Positions 7,335 to 12,671 of a stretch of 12,671 nt of DNA are shown here, piece after piece. The notes below the pieces were generated by a model. That model was given only the letters and a program-made list of their open reading frames with translations. It made no database searches and was not told the DNA's origin. The position numbers and the translations under genes were made by a program. This DNA is from Victivallales bacterium (GTDB taxonomy: Bacteria; Verrucomicrobiota; Lentisphaeria; Oligosphaerales; Oligosphaeraceae). The DNA is taken from NCBI GenBank assembly GCA_017964325.1, contig JAGCSE010000107.1, positions 1 through 12,671 on the forward strand, in the 5' to 3' direction. Position 1 is the first letter of the stretch. The number at the start of each line of letters is the position of its first letter.

Positions 7335-10300
7335 TTATTTCCAGAACCATCCAGCTTTCTGCAACGATGGCTCAAACGCCTTGCCGTTCCAACTCCAGCC
7401 AATAGTCGCCGTTTTTGGCGGATAGCAGAAACACCACACATCCGCCTCGATGTCGCCTTCCACGGAATCATCCACGCAAAGCTCCAACGAAAGCGCCTCA
7501 GCCTTTTCAGCATAAATCCAATAGGCCATGCCGCCTTTCCATTCCGTCGCATGCACGTATGACTTATTCTCCAAGACAAACGGATTCAACGACTTCAGCA
7601 ACTCCCACGATGCTTCGGACATCGCCATCGCCCCCCACGGCAGACCAATGATATTCCATCCACTGCGCAACGGAATCTCCAACGTCGTCCCGCCAACGAC
7701 TGTCGCCGCTACGCTCTCGCGGCAACTGTCACCGACCGCGCCCAGTCCATATACCGTCCATTTGCCCGAAGGCACGACACCGTCTTCAGAATACTTGAAT
7801 CCATCATCCCCTACGGCCAGTATCCGTTGCCCAATGCTTTCTCCAGGCAATTGGACTCCAGACATTTCCATAACCGCCCGTTCCGGCATAGGATAATCGT
7901 TGGCCATGCAGAACAAAACGGCTCGCATCGTCCGCCCGTCCGGCAATTCGCAATATCCCTCCGCCTGAGGACGTTCATCCACAGCGCAGCAGTCTGGCTC
8001 CACGACTGCCTTCGACAAGCACAGCGGTGCCTTCACAACCTCCATATTCACAATATCATACAGCGGAACAGTCCCCACCAGCCAGCCACCGTCAACAGCC
8101 ATCAGTTCCGTTCCTTTCCACAAATCGCTGTCCGCCAATGACAAGCAACCTTGCCTATCTCCCTCCGCTGTCTCCCGCAACGCAATGCCGCACGGCAGCA
8201 CCATTCCTTCCACGTCGCCTTCAACCGCCAGATAAAACACAGGCTCGCCCATCCCCAAAGCAGTAGCCATGACAGATACATCTTCCGATCCGACAAAGGG
8301 ATACATCATAATGCCAGCGTCCGTCGCGATTGCTGCCAATGTCTCGTTTTCAACATTTACGCAATACAGTTCGGGCGCGCGGTCTTCTTTTGACGTCAAC
8401 CGCAACGCAACACCGAAACTCATTCCCAATTCATCCAAATCATGCAACACGACTACCCCTGCGCCATCGCGTTTCCAGACTTCGCATGAACCACCGCATA
8501 TCATCATTGGGAACTGGACTTTCCAATAGCATATCCCATCTTCAATGGACATCATCAGTACCCCGGAACCATTCTTCGAAGAGAAAAATCCAGAATACCT
8601 TCCATCGCAAATAGTTCCAATTTCATCAACAGGACAAGCCACCAATTCCAAAATCGCGTCATCCCCAGCCAGACGCCCCGTCATCACGCCGTCTGCCGAC
8701 AACTCCGCCAGCAACGTCATATCACCTGTTTCATTCTCCATGACAGCATAAACCGTCCCGCCATCATCCGAACCGCTCCATGCCTCCACCGTGAACGTCT
8801 CAAATCCCAAACGGCTCGATACATTCGCCGTCAACTGATTTTCAGCAATCATAAATTCAAACCGCCCCTGCACCGTCTGCGCCGATGCACCTTCCGCATA
8901 AAGCCATCCGCCAAATCGTTGTCCCACAACAGCGTATGGATTTACATCAGTCAACGGAAGCACTTGTGGCAAATGCAATGTCGCCGTCGTCTCCAAAACC
9001 GTATCGCCCTGCGTCAATTTCAATGCCAATGGCACATCCTGCGCCACCGTAGGACCGTTCGGGACGGCGACCACCCACAGCCGTCCGTCTGAAATGCTGA
9101 CATGAACCCAGTCAGGCAATTCATCCGATTCCACCGTCAATTCCCCCGGAAGACCGACATAGACCATTTGAGCCGTGCTCGCCAAAACATTCTCAAATAA
9201 CTGTCCGAAAACGATTTCTGGATTTTCAAGGTACGGCTTGGACACAACGGACACCGTCACGGCATCATTTGCGCCAATCAGGCAGTCCCCTGATTCAACG
9301 CTTAATTCCACACGTAACGCCTTCAATCCATCCCACGTCGCCAATGCGCCGTTCGCCAAATCCAACCATAGCTCCTTCTCGACATCATTTTGGATGTCCT
9401 CCGCTGTCCACGTAACCATCTGCTCCAACGGAGATATTTGTAAATCAGACAGTTCAGGAAGCGACACAACGGCCTTTACCGCCACACCGCCCGTCACTGC
9501 GGCATAGTTCCGCAGAACCACGGGAAGCACCAATGCCTCGTCGCTCTGACTGATCATGATGCTCGTCTCGGAAAACTCGACGACGTTCACCAACGTCTCC
9601 TCTTGCCATGACAGGTCATATCCGACAAGTTCCATCATATCAACGGCTTCCACACACAAACGACAGGATGCCGCCTGCGCTGCATCCGCCATGAACGTCA
9701 ACGTCACGCCATCGGCCAAGTCGCCTTCCGCCCATTCCAGAACATCGCCATTGGAACCATCGTCCGCAACGGCATAGACCGTCATGGCAATCTGCCCTGC
9801 CGCACCGTCGCGACCGCTCGCCGTAAACGTCCAGCGTGTCGCCTCCGTTCCTTTCGTCGTAAATCCAAACCAGTCCTTCTTGTCAACGCCGCCGATGAAC
9901 AGACCCTCCATCGGTGAAATGGCTTCGTTCAATTCCGTCGCGGGTGTCTCCTGCTCGTAATTGTTGCGCCATTCATTCGCCTCCCCTGCCAACGTCGGAT
10001 ACTGGTAGAACAGCTCCTTTTCGCCTTCGTTCGCCATATAAGCGGATGTCACGACATAACCGCTCCCAGGCTGCGGCGTGAACGCACCGTCATTGTTCGT
10101 CAGGCAGCCGATTTTCTGACCGTCCGTCCCGCGTATGTATATTAAGGTAGGATAGCAGATCGGCTTGTCGTTACTCATGGACGCCACAGGCTCCAGAAGA
10201 CTCTCCAAAATCGACGTCGTGTTCAGTTCCAACCGCGCCGCGCCATCCTCTACCGTCAAACCATTCCGCGCCAGATAACCCGTCACGGGATAGTCGTCAA

Positions 10301-11573
10301 CCAATAGTGACGAGCCGTACAGTTCGCCATTCATGATTCCCGCCGCCAACCGACGGCGATTGTCGATGACGACGCAATACGCATGTTCCGCCGCCCACGT
10401 GTTGAACGCATCCGTCTCGACAAAGTTCCGCTGCATTTTCATGCAATACGGGCACCATGTCACAGCGGACACAGACACGATCACGTCTTTTCCGTTCTCC
10501 TTCGCCGCCGCCAGTGCCCCGTCGAGATTCATCGTCCATTTGCCAAGAACGACTTGCGAATAATACGGATCCGTGATATCTCCCTGCTCGGGAGTCGCTT
10601 CCACATGGTACAACAGCCTGAACACGTTTTTGTAGCGTTCGTCCACATCAGTCGCATACAGACGGATGAAATACATACCATCTTCCGTCACATCCAGATA
10701 GAAGCCGCGGCTCACAATCTCCAACCCTCTTGCGGACGCCGTCTTCAACACCGTCCCGTCCGCCTTCCGCAACTCATATCCCACAGTCATTGTCGCCTGC
10801 GCCAACGGCGCAATATCGCCTGTCGAAGCATAACCGTAGAACATATAACGCTTTCCAGCTTCGCCTTGGAACTTGTACCACAGTTCCGTTTGTTCTTCTG
10901 TAAATCTCTGATTTGTAATAGATTTTGTAGCATCATTCGGAAAATCCTTCAGTTCCGTCACAACGCTTCCGTCCAGATCCCCCCAATAGGCGTTCGGGAA
11001 AAACGACTCCACCGCGGACGCAAACTGCGAAAATTCCAACGCTGTAATGCGCCGTCCATTGACCGTCTCCCCTCCAACGAAAGCAAACGTACCGATGATG
11101 TCCATCTGGTCTTCATAGAACGCCTCCACGCCCTCCTTTGTCAAATCCGCACCGTCCTTCACATGCAACAGGACAAACATCGGATATTGCGACGGCATGG
11201 AAGCCACGCGACGATAGCGGTTAAAAAGAATGTTGCCAGGCTGTGTGCTGTCGCCATTGACAAACAGCGCGTATGCCAATTGAACGCCGTATTTCTCCGC
11301 CCACGCATTGACGGGATAGTCGCCGTATGTTTCGTCATGCGGGACACATCCTGACTCTTCATGGTCATGCACGCCATCGCACAAAGCCTGCCTCCAAGCC
11401 GCCAGGCAGTGCGAACAATCCCTCCCGCGGCTGATTTCCAGCAGGATTAGTTTGTTGTTTTCCGCCGCCGACTGCTTCAACTGCCTTGCCCCATCTGGCA
11501 AAACCGTCCAGCCTCCCTGTACAACCGCCGCCATCCCAATCAGCCATACTGTCAACAAAACTGTCTTTTTCAT
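7335..11573 (-). CDS. Giant secreted double-thioredoxin multi-domain protein (protein A)
   Basis: The Met at 11573 (1412 residues) is preferred to the one 18 bases upstream because AAAGGAAG lies directly before it and the sequence MKKTVLLTVWLIGMAAVVQG is a clean signal peptide; the upstream ATG has no ribosome site. Domain order: thioredoxin-like domain 1 (about 21-194) with CSHC at 53-56, further Cys at 65 and 76 and YP at 130-131; a PPC-like beta domain (about 210-326); thioredoxin-like domain 2 (about 335-500) with WCPYC, CPYC at 374-377 and a YP at 474-475; a second PPC-like region; a Calx-beta-like sandwich; a putative Ig-like module; more beta repeats starting NPYAVVGQRFGG; and the C-terminal GWN..PW module ending AGWFWK. 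Many scattered Cys in the beta region could be disulfide substrates. The gene is followed after 54 bases by the CcdA-like reductase, its likely electron source. Precise activity is unknown. Confidence 0.87.
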   Translation of the reverse strand: MKKTVLLTVWLIGMAAVVQGGWTVLPDGARQLKQSAAENNKLILLEISRGRDCSHCLAAWRQALCDGVHDHEESGCVPHDETYGDYPVNAWAEKYGVQLAYALFVNGDSTQPGNILFNRYRRVASMPSQYPMFVLLHVKDGADLTKEGVEAFYEDQMDIIGTFAFVGGETVNGRRITALEFSQFASAVESFFPNAYWGDLDGSVVTELKDFPNDATKSITNQRFTEEQTELWYKFQGEAGKRYMFYGYASTGDIAPLAQATMTVGYELRKADGTVLKTASARGLEIVSRGFYLDVTEDGMYFIRLYATDVDERYKNVFRLLYHVEATPEQGDITDPYYSQVVLGKWTMNLDGALAAAKENGKDVIVSVSAVTWCPYCMKMQRNFVETDAFNTWAAEHAYCVVIDNRRRLAAGIMNGELYGSSLLVDDYPVTGYLARNGLTVEDGAARLELNTTSILESLLEPVASMSNDKPICYPTLIYIRGTDGQKIGCLTNNDGAFTPQPGSGYVVTSAYMANEGEKELFYQYPTLAGEANEWRNNYEQETPATELNEAISPMEGLFIGGVDKKDWFGFTTKGTEATRWTFTASGRDGAAGQIAMTVYAVADDGSNGDVLEWAEGDLADGVTLTFMADAAQAASCRLCVEAVDMMELVGYDLSWQEETLVNVVEFSETSIMISQSDEALVLPVVLRNYAAVTGGVAVKAVVSLPELSDLQISPLEQMVTWTAEDIQNDVEKELWLDLANGALATWDGLKALRVELSVESGDCLIGANDAVTVSVVSKPYLENPEIVFGQLFENVLASTAQMVYVGLPGELTVESDELPDWVHVSISDGRLWVVAVPNGPTVAQDVPLALKLTQGDTVLETTATLHLPQVLPLTDVNPYAVVGQRFGGWLYAEGASAQTVQGRFEFMIAENQLTANVSSRLGFETFTVEAWSGSDDGGTVYAVMENETGDMTLLAELSADGVMTGRLAGDDAILELVACPVDEIGTICDGRYSGFFSSKNGSGVLMMSIEDGICYWKVQFPMMICGGSCEVWKRDGAGVVVLHDLDELGMSFGVALRLTSKEDRAPELYCVNVENETLAAIATDAGIMMYPFVGSEDVSVMATALGMGEPVFYLAVEGDVEGMVLPCGIALRETAEGDRQGCLSLADSDLWKGTELMAVDGGWLVGTVPLYDIVNMEVVKAPLCLSKAVVEPDCCAVDERPQAEGYCELPDGRTMRAVLFCMANDYPMPERAVMEMSGVQLPGESIGQRILAVGDDGFKYSEDGVVPSGKWTVYGLGAVGDSCRESVAATVVGGTTLEIPLRSGWNIIGLPWGAMAMSEASWELLKSLNPFVLENKSYVHATEWKGGMAYWIYAEKAEALSLELCVDDSVEGDIEADVWCFCYPPKTATIGWSWNGKAFEPSLQKAGWFWK
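7338..7670 (-). other. C-terminal GWN..PW module of protein A
   Basis: The last 111 residues carry LRSGWNIIGLPW, GGMAYWIYA, DDSV, WNGKAF and a final AGWFWK. They match the end of protein B in order and spacing, but lack about 17 residues that B has in the middle. The end on an aromatic-rich, basic tail in both proteins is notable. Confidence 0.7.
10100..10590 (-). other. Second thioredoxin-like domain of protein A (CPYC)
   Basis: The segment GKWTMNLDGALAAAKENG leads into a hydrophobic strand and WCPYCMKMQRNF, a pattern like thioredoxins of the DUF255 or thioredoxin_7 type (strand, WCxxC, then helix). A YPTLIYIRG segment with a probable cis-Pro follows about 100 residues later; the longer gap than usual points to an insertion. 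The domain edges are approximate. Confidence 0.7.
10992..11513 (-). other. N-terminal thioredoxin-like domain of protein A (CSHC)
   Basis: CSHC is encoded at 11417-11406, followed by ALCDG and a further Cys. The Cys spacing 3, 9 and 11 residues is identical to protein B, as are the CDG after the third Cys, the YP pair and the HVKD segment. Confidence 0.7.
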
Positions 11574-11575
11574 AA

Positions 11576-11583
11576 CTTCCTTT
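11576..11583 (-). promoter_or_regulatory. Ribosome binding site that decides the start of gene A
   Basis: AAAGGAAG precedes the ATG at 11573-11571 by two bases (four from the AGGA core). The spacing is short, but the in-frame ATG further up, at 11591, has only AT-rich DNA before it. Confidence 0.5.
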
Positions 11584-11593
11584 GATATCATAT

Positions 11594-11599
11594 ATTATA
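11594..11599 (-). promoter_or_regulatory. Possible -10 element of the gene A promoter
   Basis: A perfect TATAAT on the minus strand lies 20 bases before the ATG of gene A and would give a leader of roughly 14 bases. No good -35 box is seen 16-18 bases upstream, so the site may be chance in AT-rich DNA. Confidence 0.3.
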
Positions 11600-11619
11600 A
11601 AATAAAGGCTGTTTTCGGC

Positions 11620-11635
11620 ATGGGCCATGACCCAT
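11620..11635. promoter_or_regulatory. Short inverted repeat upstream of gene A, possible operator
   Basis: ATGGG and CCCAT frame six bases (CCATGA) at about the place where a -35 box should be. It would suit a regulator site, but a five-base arm is weak evidence. Confidence 0.2.
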
Positions 11636-11706
11636 TACACGAAACTGCCTTTACCATTCCTTCCTATCATCCCTGCTTTCTAAAAATCTACTAATTTAAT
11701 CACGTT

Positions 11707-11772
11707 ATTTATTATTTCAAATTTTTATCCTTTTTCATAATTTATTATTTCAAATTTTTATCCTTTTTCATA
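11707..11772. repeat. Perfect 33-bp tandem duplication
   Basis: Two identical 33-base units (11707-11739 and 11740-11772) stand head to tail with no spacer. Each unit has A/T runs and, on the minus strand, reads ATGAAAAAGGATAAA and later TTGAAATAATAA. The period is close to three helical turns. Lack of any difference between the copies suggests recent duplication or selection. Confidence 0.95.
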
Positions 11773-11991
11773 TTATAAAGACTACTGATTTTGTCATGTT
11801 ATTAGTTATTATATTCTTTCTTCATCCTTCCCCCAATCAGATGGTCAAATCCCAATGTCCTTACGGGGCTTTAAGCATCGAAATATTAAGCAGAGGTAAC
11901 TTTCAAAACCCGTATGCAGTTTTCATTTTGTATTTGGCGCAAATATTCCTGTCACTGCTATGCGGTTCCTTCGTTCTTAACGCGCTTTCCG

Positions 11992-12014
11992 TAATCATTA
12001 ATCATTAATCATTA
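11992..12014. repeat. Heptamer array (TAATGAT three times) at the end of the DUF1573-like gene
   Basis: On the minus strand three perfect TAATGAT units run from 12014 to 11994, and the first TAA is the stop codon of the gene. Each unit holds TAA and TGA in the same frame, and the seven-base step moves the pair through all three frames. On the plus strand TAA begins at 11992, 11999 and 12006, again one in each frame. Confidence 0.95.
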
Positions 12015-12671
12015 CTGCTTGGCCATCACCCGCAGTTCAACCCGACGGAACGGCTTGTTGTTGCTCATCAACGTCAGAATCATACGGCGGTTTGGCTGGT
12101 TCAGAATCTCGTCCGAGACAACCAGTTTGAATGCAACCCCTTTGTCCTGAATCTCTTGCGTAACCTGAATCCATTCAGGCACCGTCAGCTTGAAATCTTT
12201 GGAAATCTTCTCCCATGTCTCGCGGACGCCCTGATCATGCACCGCCTCCTCTTCTTCACGAATCAAATCCGCGCCCTGTTCAACTGCTTTCTCATGTTGA
12301 TGACGATAACTCGGCAAGCGGGAGCGCATCCCCCCCATGAACTGTCCAATCTTATCGACTTTCTGATCAGCCTTCGTTGAACGCTCGACCATAAACGCAA
12401 CCTCCGCCGATTTCTTCTCCAGCAGATCCGCTTCCTTCACCCAGACTCGGCTCGACGACAAATCGATGTTCAGACCAGTGACCTCTCCGCGGACAAATAG
12501 ACGCACACCGTTGTTTTCACCAATTCCGACAACTGGAATAAAGATGATATCCTGAATCCGCCCGCGCTTCATTGGCAATTTCGGACGAATTTCGAAACGG
12601 AAGGCGTTCTTTCCTTCCTCCTTCACCAAATTGAAATTGAAATGCGGATTTTCCTTCGGCAGTTTCAGCTC
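12012..12671 (-). CDS. DUF1573-like exported protein, C-terminal part, cut by right window edge
   Basis: The frame is open to the right edge, so the start is outside; 219 codons are visible before TAA at 12014-12012. The first part (FRFEIRPKLP, GRIQDIIFIPVV, VRLFVRGEV) looks like the end of a DUF1573-type beta-sandwich, where a 'G-x-x-x-D-x-hydrophobic' strand is followed by a strand ending in GEV. A charged, probably helical stretch follows (VERSTKADQKVDKIG, then HEKAVEQGADLIREEEEAVHDQG), and then a second strand-rich part that ends MILTLMSNNKPFRRVELRVMAKQ, similar to the first sandwich. No active site is seen. The family assignment is by pattern only. The gene points the same way as gene A, but 438 bases separate them, so it is likely a separate unit. 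Confidence 0.65.
   Translation of the reverse strand, partial: ELKLPKENPHFNFNLVKEEGKNAFRFEIRPKLPMKRGRIQDIIFIPVVGIGENNGVRLFVRGEVTGLNIDLSSSRVWVKEADLLEKKSAEVAFMVERSTKADQKVDKIGQFMGGMRSRLPSYRHQHEKAVEQGADLIREEEEAVHDQGVRETWEKISKDFKLTVPEWIQVTQEIQDKGVAFKLVVSDEILNQPNRRMILTLMSNNKPFRRVELRVMAKQ

Larger units (their letters stand above)
11574..12011. other. AT-rich intergenic region upstream of gene A
   Basis: This 438-base stretch has no supported gene. A plus-strand frame of 70 codons (11796-12008) lacks a ribosome site and ends in the heptamer array. The region holds the 33-bp tandem repeat, the ATTAATC array at its right end, a possible TATAAT and a small inverted repeat. No clear hairpin plus T-run terminator follows the DUF1573-like gene. 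The bases 11640-11790 are strongly AT-rich compared with the coding DNA. Confidence 0.6.

Noticed and set aside
10383..11354. Long plus-strand frame of 323 codons
   Set aside because: It lies fully inside gene A on the opposite strand, is rich in Arg and His as antisense frames are, and has no domain. The same holds for those at 2494-3336, 5805-6611 and 1068-1721.
11709..11825. Chain of four tiny minus-strand frames (MKKEYNN, MTKSVVFII and MKKDKNLK twice), one pair overlapping as ATGA
   Set aside because: None has a well-spaced ribosome site, and such short frames are expected in AT-rich DNA; two of them are just the 33-bp repeat.
11796..12008. Plus-strand frame of 70 codons upstream of gene A
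   Set aside because: No ribosome site, no recognisable domain, and its end is the heptamer array. It probably arises by chance.
11707..12014. CRISPR-like repeats
   Set aside because: The repeats are direct tandem copies without unique spacers, and no cas gene is near.

Overview
This window carries five coding regions, two of them cut by the window edges. Four lie on the minus strand: a DUF1573-like partial gene at the right edge, a giant secreted thioredoxin-containing protein, a DsbD/CcdA-like membrane thiol reductase, a second giant secreted thioredoxin protein, and a secreted 5'-nucleotidase-family phosphoesterase. One, the C-terminal part of a subtilisin-like protease, is on the plus strand and converges on the nucleotidase. 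All five look like exported or envelope proteins. The organism is a Gram-negative-type bacterium with long, multi-domain secreted proteins. The architecture (N-terminal thioredoxin fold, beta-sandwich repeats, a C-terminal 'GWN..PW' module) recalls the PVC group (Verrucomicrobiota, Kiritimatiellota, Lentisphaerota), but this is an impression from style and not a proven assignment.

Layout from left to right: subtilase tail (2-739, +); a CTAG-rich 7/8-bp repeat array that supplies stop codons on both strands (741-789); nucleotidase (786-2297, -); giant thioredoxin protein B (2362-5445, -); a 281-base intergenic stretch with a potential four-way-junction RNA just upstream of gene B; the double-thioredoxin CcdA-like protein (5727-7280, -); a short gap with an octamer repeat; giant thioredoxin protein A (7335-11573, -); a 438-base AT-rich intergenic stretch with a perfect 33-bp tandem repeat; a heptamer stop-codon array (11992-12014); and the DUF1573-like partial gene (12012-12671, -).

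The most interesting idea is functional. Proteins A and B are paralogs sharing an N-terminal CSHC thioredoxin-like domain with four identically spaced cysteines and a C-terminal tryptophan-rich module. Between them sits a membrane protein that looks built to pass electrons from the cytoplasm to thioredoxin-fold partners outside. Together they look like an uncharacterised extracytoplasmic thiol-disulfide system with very large effector proteins. The 55-base spacing between A and the reductase suggests they are cotranscribed; B has its own long leader and may be regulated separately, with the nucleotidase following it by 64 bases.

A second theme is the intergenic DNA. Two unrelated 7-bp (or 7/8-bp) tandem arrays sit exactly at gene ends, include the gene's own stop codon, and place stops in all three frames on both strands.
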